From positions 7,414 through 30,277 of the forward strand of contig DKQU01000033.1 of NCBI GenBank assembly GCA_002471865.1: 22,864 nt of DNA, written 5' to 3'. Source of the stretch: Fidelibacterota bacterium UBA7300 (GTDB lineage: Bacteria > Fidelibacterota > Marinisomatia > Marinisomatales > UBA2128). A model generated the notes under the pieces. That model was not told where the DNA came from. It did not search any database and worked only from the letters and a program-made list of their open reading frames with translations. The position numbers were made by a program, and so were the translations under genes. Positions 7,368-15,956 of this stretch are shown piece after piece. How positions within the stretch are numbered: position 1 is the first letter of the stretch; each line of letters opens with the position of its first letter.

Positions 7368-8696
7368 ATGAGCCAATCTATTCAGCACATTAGGAACACA
7401 ATTCTCTCACGCTTGCGGGAACCGTTCCAGATACGCATAGGGGTGGAAGTAGAAAATCTCATCTATCGCTCTGATCTGACACGACTTCCTGTAAATCCTG
7501 GTGGATATTTATCTGCCGTAGAACTGAGAAACATCCTTGAGACAGTGTGTGCAGAAGCAGAGATTTCGCCTTCACTTACAATTGAGCCGGGGGGGCAGAT
7601 TGAGTTTGGCGGGTCACCTTTTTACAGCCTACATGAAGTCAACACCGAATGGCAGAAATACTTAGCACAATTATTAAATGTTTGCCACGATAAAGATCTC
7701 ACCCTCTTGGATTTCGCTCTCGATCCTATTTACGAACCAGATGATGTAACTATTGTTGACGAAACCAAGTACAACCTGATGCACGACCGTTTTATAACGA
7801 CGGGATCTCTCGGAAAATGGATGATGAAGATGAGCACCAGCGTTCAGCTCAACCTCGATTATAGTTCAAAAGAAGAGGGAACAAAATTGGCGTTCCTGTC
7901 AGACGCTCTCCAGCCATTTCTTTCTCTCATATTCGCCAATGTTCCCTTTATAAAGGGAGAACCAACTGGCACACGAAATATGAGGCTCGATATTTGGGAA
8001 GATACAGACCCATCTCGTTGCGGCGGACTGCTGGCTCATGGTATCACTTCTGAAGTGGCTCTGCTTACGGCTTTCGCAAAACTTACAGCTGAGGCTCCAG
8101 CTATTTTTGGGAAAAACAACAGCGGTAATGTCGGCCAATTCGATGGAACCATTGGCGATTGGCTTGAATCAATCTCAACTTCCCAGGAACTTCAAAACGA
8201 AGACGGGTTGACAGCTCTCCATCAGATCTTCACCCATGTCCGCTTTAAGGATGTGTTGGAAATCCGAACACCAGACCGTCCCCCCTTCGGTTATGAACTG
8301 GCACCGGCCGCTTTTATTACCGGACTTTTGCAAGAGCCGAGCAGTCTGGATGAAGTGGGTGAAATGGTTGCTACTTGGGCTTTAGAAGAAAGGTTGAAAG
8401 CAGTAGAAAAATCAAAAACCCTAGACCTTTCTCAGGTTGCCTTTAGCGGTAAATCATTCTGGTATTGGATTGAGCTCCTCTTTGAGCTCAGCATGAAAGG
8501 GCTGGATAAGAGGGCTGTGCAGTCAAACACCCCAAGCGAGCGGGTATATATGGAACCGTTCGCCGAACAGTTTCTTGCTAAGGGACCATTTAGCATGCAG
8601 ATTCAGGAGGAATTTGTGACGTCAGGGAAGACATTGGAAAATTTTATTCATGGCAGGTGGCAAGAACAAAAAGAAGAGCTTACCATGAACAACTGA
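7368..8696 (+). CDS. gshA: Glutamate-cysteine ligase, GCS2 (plant/alphaproteobacterial) type
   Basis: A 442-residue carboxylate-amine ligase of the GCS2 family, which joins the glutamate gamma-carboxyl to the cysteine amine using ATP, the first step of glutathione or gamma-glutamylcysteine synthesis. Visible hallmarks are the acidic ATP/metal motif GVEVEN (about 25-30), the conserved IEPGGQIEFGGSPFYSLHEV (about 72-91), SLGKWMMKMSTSVQLNLDYS (about 146-165) and the GTRNMRLDIWEDTDPSRCGG region (about 204-223). The family contains other gamma-glutamyl ligases, including ergothioneine-type EgtA, so the amine acceptor is probable and not proven. No glutathione synthetase gene follows. ATG start without a visible Shine-Dalgarno. 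The next gene (+, about 60 nt on) and the convergent one beyond act on gamma-glutamyl bonds. Confidence 0.85.
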   Translation: MSQSIQHIRNTILSRLREPFQIRIGVEVENLIYRSDLTRLPVNPGGYLSAVELRNILETVCAEAEISPSLTIEPGGQIEFGGSPFYSLHEVNTEWQKYLAQLLNVCHDKDLTLLDFALDPIYEPDDVTIVDETKYNLMHDRFITTGSLGKWMMKMSTSVQLNLDYSSKEEGTKLAFLSDALQPFLSLIFANVPFIKGEPTGTRNMRLDIWEDTDPSRCGGLLAHGITSEVALLTAFAKLTAEAPAIFGKNNSGNVGQFDGTIGDWLESISTSQELQNEDGLTALHQIFTHVRFKDVLEIRTPDRPPFGYELAPAAFITGLLQEPSSLDEVGEMVATWALEERLKAVEKSKTLDLSQVAFSGKSFWYWIELLFELSMKGLDKRAVQSNTPSERVYMEPFAEQFLAKGPFSMQIQEEFVTSGKTLENFIHGRWQEQKEELTMNN

Positions 8697-8758
8697 GCTT
8701 GTTTCGTGTCTGAATTTTCCTCAAATTTGCGGCAATTAACTTGCTGAAATCCATTAAG

Positions 8759-9499
8759 ATGACTTTAAATAACAGTACTATCAGAAAACCAATAATAGGA
8801 ATTGCGCCCTGCTATTTTCCAAGGGAAAACCGCTTGTGGCTGATGGCCAAGGAAGCCTATGGCCACTGCGTATGGGAAGCGGGGGGCATACCGGTAATCC
8901 TCACATATCCTAATGGCCATGGAACTATTTCTGATGCTACACAATCCATTGACGCTCTCCTCATGATTGGAGGACCAGACCTGCCAGTCAATTATTACGG
9001 TGGAAGTTCCTATGACCTGAATGGGGAACAACCCATGCATACCAACCGGGTAGAGTTTGATCGTCAGATCTTTCAGTCCTGCCTAGACAGCAATAAACCC
9101 ATACTGGGTGTCTGTGCCGGGCTCCAGCACATTAATGTTATTTTCGGAGGGACGCTTTATGAGGATATTCCCTCACAGCTTCCCGGCTATATTGATCACG
9201 GTGCCTACAAGGGAAACGTAGTCGTTCATCCTGTTGAAATAGATAGAACCAGTCTCCTTGGGGATATTATTGATGAAGCAGACATTCCTGTCACTAGTAC
9301 TCACCACCAGGGAATCCGAAAACTGGGTCAAAACTTGAAGCCAACCGCATGGTCCAGCGACGGCCTAATCGAAGCCGTCGAGCCTGTAAATGGTGATAGT
9401 AAATTTGTAGCTGTCCAGTGGCATCCCGAATTAATGCAGGAGGATAAACGTCAAATTAGTCTCTTTCGGTGGATGGTCGAAGAAGCTGCCCAACCCTAA
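8759..9499 (+). CDS. Gamma-glutamyl-gamma-aminobutyrate hydrolase family protein (class I glutamine amidotransferase, peptidase C26)
   Basis: A cytoplasmic class-I amidotransferase fold of 246 residues (PuuD/C26 family), which hydrolyses gamma-glutamyl amides. The catalytic triad is present: the nucleophile in GVCAGLQHIN (Cys119 from the chosen start), and His222 and Glu224 in VQWHPE. GGPDLPVNYY and FGGTLYEDIP are further family landmarks. The residue after Cys is Ala where PuuD-like enzymes commonly have Arg (GICRG), so substrate preference may differ. I place the start at ATG 8759, since the N-terminal strand KPIIGIAP lies at residues 10-17; a TTG at 8741 would add six residues. Neither has a clear ribosome site. 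It follows the gamma-glutamyl ligase gene and converges with the gamma-glutamyltransferase gene (18-nt gap). Confidence 0.88.
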   Translation: MTLNNSTIRKPIIGIAPCYFPRENRLWLMAKEAYGHCVWEAGGIPVILTYPNGHGTISDATQSIDALLMIGGPDLPVNYYGGSSYDLNGEQPMHTNRVEFDRQIFQSCLDSNKPILGVCAGLQHINVIFGGTLYEDIPSQLPGYIDHGAYKGNVVVHPVEIDRTSLLGDIIDEADIPVTSTHHQGIRKLGQNLKPTAWSSDGLIEAVEPVNGDSKFVAVQWHPELMQEDKRQISLFRWMVEEAAQP

Positions 9500-9517
9500 G
9501 ACCAACAGCACCTTCTT

Positions 9518-11056
9518 TTAGAATATTGTATTGCTCCCCCCTCTACGTGAATCACCATGTCCCCCTTCTGGTGTAACTGAATTAGCACCGCCAAAATAGA
9601 GATTATTTTGTCCCCACCGCTGCAACTTATACCTCTTCTCTAAGCATTCCAGATCTATTTCTGAGAATTCGGGCTCCACATCAAGAACACCCCTTTCAAG
9701 GTGAAGTCTCGGCGCCTCTACAGCTTCGGCAATACCCATGTCATTACACAGTACATTTATCAGAACCTGTACAATTGCAGAACGAATTCGGTTGCTGCCG
9801 GCACTGCCCGTCACCAGAATCGGTTTACCGTCATCCAGTACGATGGTAGGTGCAATCATGGAGGAAATCCTGCGGCCCGGTTTATAGCGATGGAATCCCT
9901 CAGGATTTATATCCTCTTCCCCTAGCATATTGTTGAGCATGATACCTGTCTTCGGAATCATGACGCCTCCACCTGAGCCGTTGGATGTGGTCACACTAGC
10001 AGCATTTCCCTCTTTATCGAGCACAGATATATGTGTGGTTGAACCCTTCCCCGTTGGCTCACTATATCTTTCTACGGGTAATGAGAGAATATGTTGGAAA
10101 CGTTGGAGGTACTCCTCAAAAAACGGTCCATCGGAAAGATTGACAAGCCCCGGTTCGTATATGTGTCCTTCAAGATGGTGGTACCGCATGTCATTTGTCA
10201 GCTCAAATGCCGTTGCTATGTGCGTCTGATCCATGGGGTGGTTTGAAGTACAGCCAGCCTCTTCCAACAATCGGAGAGTGAAATCAATTAGAACCCCGCT
10301 GCAGGCAGGAGGAGGATTCTGCAACACGGTATAGCCGTTGAAAGGGGTCACCAACGGCTTGCGTTCAATGACCTCGTAATTCTTCAGATCTTCCTGAGTG
10401 ACAAGCCCGCCGGGGGACATCGACTCCAACAACAGCCTCGCCACTTCTCCCCGGTAAAAAAGGTCACTGCCCTCCCGCCACAGCACGTCAAGAAAATCAG
10501 CAAATTCTGACATTATCAATTGTGTGCCGCCTTTTATTAGTTCTCCATCCCGAAAGAAAATATCGCGGCCGACCTTTTCATATCCCATTATAGGCTCTAA
10601 TAATGAAAGCAAATATGCCTGCTTATTAGATAAGACAATCCCATCTTTGGCAGCAATAATTGCTGGTTCGAGAACCGTTTTGATTGGTACCGCTCCTAAC
10701 TGTTCCTGCGTATGTAGCAATCCTTTGATTGTGCCGGGAATACCGGCAGATCCGGGACCTATATGAAACTCTTGCTTGGTAGTACCAAAATCCACATGCA
10801 CAGGTCCAAAGTCCAGCTTGGTTGAGTCAATTGTTCCGCTCGGTGTATTAACAAAGAAATCAAATACAATGGGTTTCTCTGATGAGGGGAAAGCATTTAG
10901 AAATCCACCGCCGCCTGCGCTTGTTAATGCCGGCTCTGCTACCATGGCGGTAAAACACGCTGCCACGGCAGCATCATAAGCATTTCCACCCGCTTCCAGA
11001 ATAGTCCTGGCGGCATCTACTGTGATTTTATCTCCAGCTGCAATTACATTTTTCAT
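9518..11056 (-). CDS. Gamma-glutamyltransferase-like Ntn hydrolase, without signal peptide
   Basis: A 512-residue GGT homologue. These enzymes self-cleave before a Thr that becomes the nucleophile. The cleavage site reads GKGSTTHISVLD, with the first Thr at residue 340. Family landmarks include GGNAYDAAVAA, TSAGGGGFLNA, GSAGIPGTIKGL, NPPPACSGV, MLNNMLGEEDINP, SSMIAPTIV and GSAGSNRIRSAIVQVL. Classical GGTs have an Arg-containing motif (FRExAP-like) that holds the glutamyl carboxylate; here the position reads FDFFVNTP, so this is a divergent subfamily. Start: the frame is open up to ATG 11191, which would add 45 unremarkable residues. A good promoter (11095-11124) lies inside that extension, and the fold begins exactly at MKNVIAAG, so I prefer ATG 11056. 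No secretion signal is seen, hence probably cytoplasmic. Confidence 0.87.
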   Translation of the reverse strand: MKNVIAAGDKITVDAARTILEAGGNAYDAAVAACFTAMVAEPALTSAGGGGFLNAFPSSEKPIVFDFFVNTPSGTIDSTKLDFGPVHVDFGTTKQEFHIGPGSAGIPGTIKGLLHTQEQLGAVPIKTVLEPAIIAAKDGIVLSNKQAYLLSLLEPIMGYEKVGRDIFFRDGELIKGGTQLIMSEFADFLDVLWREGSDLFYRGEVARLLLESMSPGGLVTQEDLKNYEVIERKPLVTPFNGYTVLQNPPPACSGVLIDFTLRLLEEAGCTSNHPMDQTHIATAFELTNDMRYHHLEGHIYEPGLVNLSDGPFFEEYLQRFQHILSLPVERYSEPTGKGSTTHISVLDKEGNAASVTTSNGSGGGVMIPKTGIMLNNMLGEEDINPEGFHRYKPGRRISSMIAPTIVLDDGKPILVTGSAGSNRIRSAIVQVLINVLCNDMGIAEAVEAPRLHLERGVLDVEPEFSEIDLECLEKRYKLQRWGQNNLYFGGANSVTPEGGHGDSRRGGSNTIF

Positions 11057-11094
11057 GATGGTGTAGAAGGTGTGAAGCGTATTAGATGTGTTAA

Positions 11095-11124
11095 AAAATA
11101 ACTGACGGGGTGGGTTGAAGTCAA
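11095..11124 (-). promoter_or_regulatory. Candidate promoter for the gamma-glutamyltransferase-like gene
   Basis: On the minus strand, TTGACT (11119-11124) is followed after 18 nt by TATTTT (11095-11100). The implied start of transcription near 11088 lies downstream of the ATG at 11191 and about 32 nt before the ATG at 11056, supporting the shorter protein. Confidence 0.35.
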
Positions 11125-11258
11125 GAGAATTGGCTAAATGGTGCAATGCATTATTGGAAGCTTTACTATCTTTAATAAAAGTCCTTTTCACTAAAACCTA
11201 CAGATAGTAAACTGCCAGAAGTTATGGAAGATTATCTCTACTCGACTTTGATTTTGAA

Positions 11259-12842
11259 ATGACAACATTCAACGAAATTGGACTGACCATTCTCATCGGC
11301 TTGGCGATTTTAGCAATTGTCATCCCACCCATTGTTTTTGTCTTGTTGTACATAGTTGATAAACGCCAGAGTCAACATTCCATCCTTAGAAATTTTCCTC
11401 TATTAGGTCGAATCCGATATGTGTTTGAAATGATGGGGCCGGAACTCAGGCAGTACATGTTTGATTCAGACCATGAGGGCAAACCATTTAGTCGTACTGA
11501 CTTTCAAAATATTGTCGTAGCAGGGAAATATCTTAAGACTCTTATCGCATTTGGCTCTAAAAGGGATTTTGAAAAGCCTGGGTGGTATTTGCGTAACTCT
11601 ATGTTTCCCAAATTAGCAGAAGAGATGAATATAGTTTGTGAACCAAAAATTAAAACAAAAAGATATGTAGGTACAGAGGGATTATTCTCGAGAAAAGAAA
11701 AACTTGAGGAAATCTCCATTCAACCCTGGGTGCTTCGTGAAGAAGATTCTATTATAATCGGGCCTAGCTGCAAAACGCCTTGGAAGGTTATCGGGCCGGT
11801 CGGTATGAGTGCCATGAGTTACGGTGCGTTGGGGGAAAATGCAATCAGCTCAATAAGCCTGGGCTTGGGGAGGGCTACCGGTTCGTGGGTACATACCGGT
11901 GAAGGTGGGCTGGCAGAACATCATCTACTAGGCGGCGGAGATGTAATTATGCAGATTGGTCCCGGGCTCTTTGGGGTAAGAAATGAAAACGGAGATTTCT
12001 CACCTGAGCTATTCCAGGAAAAAGCTTCTAACCCACAAGTTAAGATGTTTGAATTAAAATTGGCTCAAGGTGCAAAAATTCGTGGTGGTCATGTGGAAGG
12101 AAGCAAAGTGAATGAAGAAATTGCTGCCATCCGGGGTGTAACTCCGTGGAAAAATGTGGACTCACCCAACCGGCATCTTCAATTTCATGATATTCCAAGC
12201 TTGTTTGATTTCGTTGATGAACTAAGGATATTAAGTGGAAAACCTGTCGGTATCAAAATCGTGATGGGTGGGCCCGATTCTGCGGATGATATCTGTAAAA
12301 CTATGGCAGAAACCAATCGCGGCCCCGATGCAATTACCGTAGATGGCGGCGAAGGAGGATCAGGCGCAACTTATCAAGAGATGGCCGACACTATGGGGCT
12401 CCCCGTGAAATCGGGGTTGCTCTATTTGGACAGTGCTTTACGAAAATATGGGGTCCGCGATAAGGTTAAAGTTTTCGCCAGCGGAAAACTGTTCAGCCCT
12501 GACAAAATTGCCATTGCCATGGGAATGGGTGCGGATCTGGTCAATATTGCCAGGGGGATGATGGTATCTGTGGGCTGTATTGGTGCAATGAAATGTCACA
12601 CGAACAAATGTCCGGTTGGTGTGGCAACAACCGACCCCCACCATCAGAAAGCATTGGTCGTAGATGAAAAACAGTGGCGCGTCCTTAACTATGTGATAAC
12701 ACTCAGAAACGGACTAAACTCTCTAGCTGCCGCAGCGGGATTAAACAATTACACCCAGTTTGAAAGGAACCACGTCATTTATAAAGATCAATACGGACAA
12801 GTAAAAACGCTGGAAGAAATTTTCCCCTACCCCATTAATTAA
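11259..12842 (+). CDS. Membrane-anchored FMN-binding glutamate synthase family protein
   Basis: A 527-residue protein carrying the FMN/iron-sulfur synthase domain of glutamate synthase (Glu_synthase family), without the glutaminase and C-terminal domains of full GltB. Residues about 9-33 form one transmembrane helix, so the catalytic part is tethered to the inner membrane. Domain landmarks: GPVGMSAMSYGALGENAIS (about 180-198), HTGEGGLAEHH, GGHVEGSKV, the FMN-site stretch DAITVDGGEGGSGATY and VFASGKLFSPDKI. Three cysteines in CIGAMKCHTNKCPVG (Cys440, Cys446, Cys451) match the 3Fe-4S ligand spacing C-x5-C-x4-C. No glutaminase or GltD partner is nearby, so ammonia- or ferredoxin-dependent activity, or another oxidoreductase role, is open. 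ATG start with no obvious ribosome site; divergent from the GGT-like gene. Confidence 0.88.
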   Translation: MTTFNEIGLTILIGLAILAIVIPPIVFVLLYIVDKRQSQHSILRNFPLLGRIRYVFEMMGPELRQYMFDSDHEGKPFSRTDFQNIVVAGKYLKTLIAFGSKRDFEKPGWYLRNSMFPKLAEEMNIVCEPKIKTKRYVGTEGLFSRKEKLEEISIQPWVLREEDSIIIGPSCKTPWKVIGPVGMSAMSYGALGENAISSISLGLGRATGSWVHTGEGGLAEHHLLGGGDVIMQIGPGLFGVRNENGDFSPELFQEKASNPQVKMFELKLAQGAKIRGGHVEGSKVNEEIAAIRGVTPWKNVDSPNRHLQFHDIPSLFDFVDELRILSGKPVGIKIVMGGPDSADDICKTMAETNRGPDAITVDGGEGGSGATYQEMADTMGLPVKSGLLYLDSALRKYGVRDKVKVFASGKLFSPDKIAIAMGMGADLVNIARGMMVSVGCIGAMKCHTNKCPVGVATTDPHHQKALVVDEKQWRVLNYVITLRNGLNSLAAAAGLNNYTQFERNHVIYKDQYGQVKTLEEIFPYPIN

Positions 12843-12878
12843 TGCAATTTCACTAACTTTCGTATATTCCTTTCCGCT

Positions 12879-13337
12879 ATGAACCCTAAACTTCTCCACA
12901 ATCTCTCCTGGATTCCTCCCTTCCTTATCGGTCTTGCTGCTGTAGTACTTGGTATCACGTGGATGATTGTGGATGAGCCGTGGCTCTTGGATCAAGCCGC
13001 CAATGAAGCCACTCTTCAACTCAGCTTTCAGGAACTGTTTACCGGCGGGCAGAATGCATACTTGCCCGACTACCTAACTACCATCTATCGCTTCTTCGGC
13101 TTGTGGGTACTCGGTATCGGGCTGCTAATCTGTGCCTACGTTCTGGTCACCTTTATGGGGACATCCCGGGCAAGGAATTCTCTCCTAGGGGTGCTTGGTG
13201 TGTTTCTATTGCTGATTCTGTATCTTGCTGTAACAAGAATTCCCATTTCACCGTTCGTATACCTTATATATGGACTGATCTTTCTCTATTTGGTGAGCTT
13301 GTGGGCGTCGTTTAAATTGAATATCACAGAACGCTGA
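12879..13337 (+). CDS. Four-helix membrane protein of unknown function
   Basis: A 152-residue protein I cannot assign. Hydrophobic segments at about 11-31, 69-94, 98-116 and 126-147 predict four membrane helices. A loop of about 37 residues lies between the first two (DEPWLLDQA...NAYLPDYLTT). The short link between helices 2 and 3 is basic (SRAR), suggesting it faces the cytoplasm and both termini do too. It lies 36 nt after the glutamate synthase-like gene and 96 nt before frdA, all in the same direction. It could belong to either unit, but the gap contains TATATT at 12863-12868, a possible -10 box of its own. No ribosome site is visible. Confidence 0.65.
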   Translation: MNPKLLHNLSWIPPFLIGLAAVVLGITWMIVDEPWLLDQAANEATLQLSFQELFTGGQNAYLPDYLTTIYRFFGLWVLGIGLLICAYVLVTFMGTSRARNSLLGVLGVFLLLILYLAVTRIPISPFVYLIYGLIFLYLVSLWASFKLNITER

Positions 13338-13433
13338 TACCTTTTTGATATTTCATTATAAAAAGTGGTGAGTATTTTATGCTCTGTTTTGTAACTTTTC
13401 CTTGAGGATATTTCCCGCTTAACTAAATATAAA

Positions 13434-15194
13434 ATGAACTCCAGTCACGATATCGTAATGGTAGGTGGTGGCGGCGCAGGCCTCAGAGCTGCTATCGCTG
13501 TTGCAGAGACCAATCCTGACTTAAGTATTGCGGTTGTAAGCAAGGTATATCCAATGCGGAGTCACACCGTGGCAGCTGAGGGCGGCGCAGCGGCTGTTAT
13601 TAAAGATAACGATTCCCTGGAAAACCATATCAACGATACTATCGCCGGTGGAGACTGGATGTGTGATCAGGATGCTGTGGAACTTTTTGTAAATGAAGCT
13701 CCCAGAGAATTAACCCAGATGGAGCATTGGGGTTGTCCTTGGAGCCGTGAACTTGATGGGACTGTGGCGGTGCGTCCATTCGGCGGGATGAAAACTGAGC
13801 GAACATGGTATGCTGCCGACAAAACTGGTTTCCATATGCTCCACACCCTCTTTCAAACTTCCCTCAAATACAACAACATCACCCGCTACGATGAATGGTT
13901 TGCCACAAAGATTCTAGTAGAGAATGGGCGGTGCCAAGGTGTAACTGCTATCGAACTTCGCTCAGGAAAAGTAGAGGCAATTGCTGGTAGATCGGTGATA
14001 ATGTGCACTGGTGGGGCTGGGCGGATTTTTCCGTTCACAACCAATGGTGCTATCAAAACCGGCGATGGGATGTCCATGGCATACCGTGCCGGTGTACCTC
14101 TCAAAGACATGGAATTTATCCAGTACCACCCCACTGGACTCCCGGGCACGGGTATTCTCATCACGGAAGCGGCCCGTGGAGAAGGTGGAATTCTGGTGAA
14201 TAAAGACGGTTACAGGTATCTACAGGATTACGAGCTAGGCAAACCTCTGGATATTAACGATCCAAATCATCCGGTAAAGAAAAGCATGGAACTGGGCCCG
14301 CGGGATCGCCTGAGCCAAGCATTTGTAGCGGAAAGAGAAAAGGGAAAAACTATCTCCGGCCCATATGGTCATGTAGTCCATCTCGATGTTCGCCACCTGG
14401 GTGAAAAGAAAATTGATAAAAAGATTCCTTTCGTCCGTGAGCTATCAAAAAATTACGCTGGTATTGATCCTGTTTACAAGCCCATACCCGTAAGGCCTGT
14501 CGTTCACTACATGATGGGGGGTATTGATACTGATATCACCGGGGCTACCGCCCTTCCTGGTTTTTACGCTGCAGGGGAATGTGCTTGTGTCTCTATCAAC
14601 GGGGCAAACCGTTTGGGATCGAACTCTCTGACAGAACTTCTGGTGTTTGGACGGCGGGCAGGAACGGCGGCAGCTAGGTTTGCATTGGAAAATACCGCTA
14701 TCGACACGGCTTCTCTGGAACTGCAAGCTTCTGATGAACAGAAACGTATCGGCAGAAACTTCTTCAGAAAAGCGGGGGGAACAGAAAGGATATTTATACT
14801 CCGGAAGGAAATGAACGAGACCATGGAAACAAGTGCCGGCATCTATCGCTCGGAGAAAAGCTTGAAGGAAACATGCGATAAAATTAAAGAGCTTAAAGAT
14901 CGTTTTTCTAATATTAACATGGAAGACAAAAGTCTCAATTTTAACACAGAACTAACCTCAGCGCTGGAACTCGAATTTATGCTGGATGTGGCGGAAGCCA
15001 TCGCCTACAGCGCACTGGAAAGAACAGAAAGCAGGGGTTCCCACCAGCGAACCGATTTCCCAGAAAGGGATGATGAAAAATTTTTACAGCATTCTTTGGC
15101 ATACCAAAGTGATGCTGAGCCACGCATCGATTATAAAGATGTGGTGATTACTAAGTGGCCACCTGGAGCAAGGGTTTATGGCAAGAAAGAATAA
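13434..15194 (+). CDS. frdA: Fumarate reductase / succinate dehydrogenase flavoprotein subunit
   Basis: A 586-residue FAD subunit of complex II, close in sequence to E. coli FrdA (602 residues). The FAD-binding start IVMVGGGGAGLRAA and the covalent-flavin histidine in MRSHTVAAEGG (His44) are present. So are the catalytic-region motifs FIQYHPTGLPGTGIL, ELGPRDRLSQAF, RPVVHYMMGGI and the FAD-closing GANRLGSNSLTELLVFG. Segments such as GGDWMC, WGCPWSR and TGFHMLHTLFQTSL match the E. coli fumarate reductase subtype better than typical succinate dehydrogenases. It reduces fumarate with menaquinol electrons (reversible) at the cytoplasmic face. First gene of frdABCD; ATG start, preceded by an AT-rich stretch with no close Shine-Dalgarno. 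frdB follows after 9 nt. Confidence 0.96.
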   Translation: MNSSHDIVMVGGGGAGLRAAIAVAETNPDLSIAVVSKVYPMRSHTVAAEGGAAAVIKDNDSLENHINDTIAGGDWMCDQDAVELFVNEAPRELTQMEHWGCPWSRELDGTVAVRPFGGMKTERTWYAADKTGFHMLHTLFQTSLKYNNITRYDEWFATKILVENGRCQGVTAIELRSGKVEAIAGRSVIMCTGGAGRIFPFTTNGAIKTGDGMSMAYRAGVPLKDMEFIQYHPTGLPGTGILITEAARGEGGILVNKDGYRYLQDYELGKPLDINDPNHPVKKSMELGPRDRLSQAFVAEREKGKTISGPYGHVVHLDVRHLGEKKIDKKIPFVRELSKNYAGIDPVYKPIPVRPVVHYMMGGIDTDITGATALPGFYAAGECACVSINGANRLGSNSLTELLVFGRRAGTAAARFALENTAIDTASLELQASDEQKRIGRNFFRKAGGTERIFILRKEMNETMETSAGIYRSEKSLKETCDKIKELKDRFSNINMEDKSLNFNTELTSALELEFMLDVAEAIAYSALERTESRGSHQRTDFPERDDEKFLQHSLAYQSDAEPRIDYKDVVITKWPPGARVYGKKE

Positions 15195-15203
15195 GATACA
15201 GTA

Positions 15204-15956
15204 ATGGCAGAAACCATGAAACTGGAAATCTTCCGCTACCAATCTGAAAAAGATAGTGAACCCGCTTTCCAGACATATGAAATCCCGTTTCGTGAAGATT
15301 GGGCGGTGCTTGACGCCATTAATCACATTAAGGACGAGATTGACGGAACGCTTTCCTACCGCTGGTCTTGCCAGATGGGGGTCTGCGGCAGTTGCGGTAT
15401 GATGATCAACAGCGTTCCGAAGCTATCCTGCTCCGCATTCCTGAAGGATTACTACCCAGATAAGATACGGGTGGAACCATTAGCGAGTTTTCCTGTAGAA
15501 AAGGATCTTGTTTTCGAAATGGATGACTTTATGACAAAACTGACAGATATGCAGCCATACATCATCCCGAAGGAAGGAGAAGAGAAGGCCTTGGAAGAAG
15601 GTGAATATCTTCAATCCCCTACCGAGCTTGCTCACTTTAAGCAGTATTCTATGTGCATAAACTGCCTACTTTGTTATGCCGCATGTCCCGTCTATGCTCT
15701 CGATTCCTCTTTTATTGGACCTGCTACTATTGCTCTGGGCCAGAGGTATAACATGGACTCCCGGGATCATGGCAGGGATGCCCGTCAGGAACACATCGCT
15801 AGTAATAAGGGAATCTGGAAGTGTACTTTTGTAGGTGAGTGTAGTGCGGTGTGTCCGAAGCATGTGGATCCGGCAGCGACAATCCAGCGGGCAAAAGTCT
15901 CCAGCACTATTGACTGGTTTAAGGATGTTTTGATCCCGTGGGGAAAAAAGAAATGA
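15204..15956 (+). CDS. frdB: Fumarate reductase iron-sulfur subunit
   Basis: A 250-residue subunit that carries electrons between the quinol site and the flavin through three clusters. All ligands are present: [2Fe-2S] Cys56, Cys61, Cys64 and Cys76 (SCQMGVCGSCG... and KLSC); [4Fe-4S] Cys151, Cys154, Cys157 and Cys217; and [3Fe-4S] Cys161, Cys207 and Cys213, by alignment from memory with E. coli FrdB. The similarity runs end to end, from LSYRWSCQM to CTFVGECSAVCPKHVDPAA. ATG start 9 nt after frdA; the TGA stop overlaps the frdC start (ATGA), so translation is coupled. Confidence 0.96.
   Translation: MAETMKLEIFRYQSEKDSEPAFQTYEIPFREDWAVLDAINHIKDEIDGTLSYRWSCQMGVCGSCGMMINSVPKLSCSAFLKDYYPDKIRVEPLASFPVEKDLVFEMDDFMTKLTDMQPYIIPKEGEEKALEEGEYLQSPTELAHFKQYSMCINCLLCYAACPVYALDSSFIGPATIALGQRYNMDSRDHGRDARQEHIASNKGIWKCTFVGECSAVCPKHVDPAATIQRAKVSSTIDWFKDVLIPWGKKK

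Noticed and set aside
8741..8758. TTG start for the C26 hydrolase
   Set aside because: It adds only six residues of no recognisable role, and no ribosome site favours it over ATG 8759.
11057..11191. 45-residue N-terminal extension of the GGT-like protein
   Set aside because: It has no signal peptide or domain, contains a good promoter (TTGACT-18-TATTTT), and the family fold begins exactly at the downstream ATG.
13338..13433. AT-rich inverted arms (CTTTTT...AAAAAG) before frdA as a terminator or operator
   Set aside because: The stem is only six A-T-dominated pairs and is not distinctive in such AT-rich sequence.
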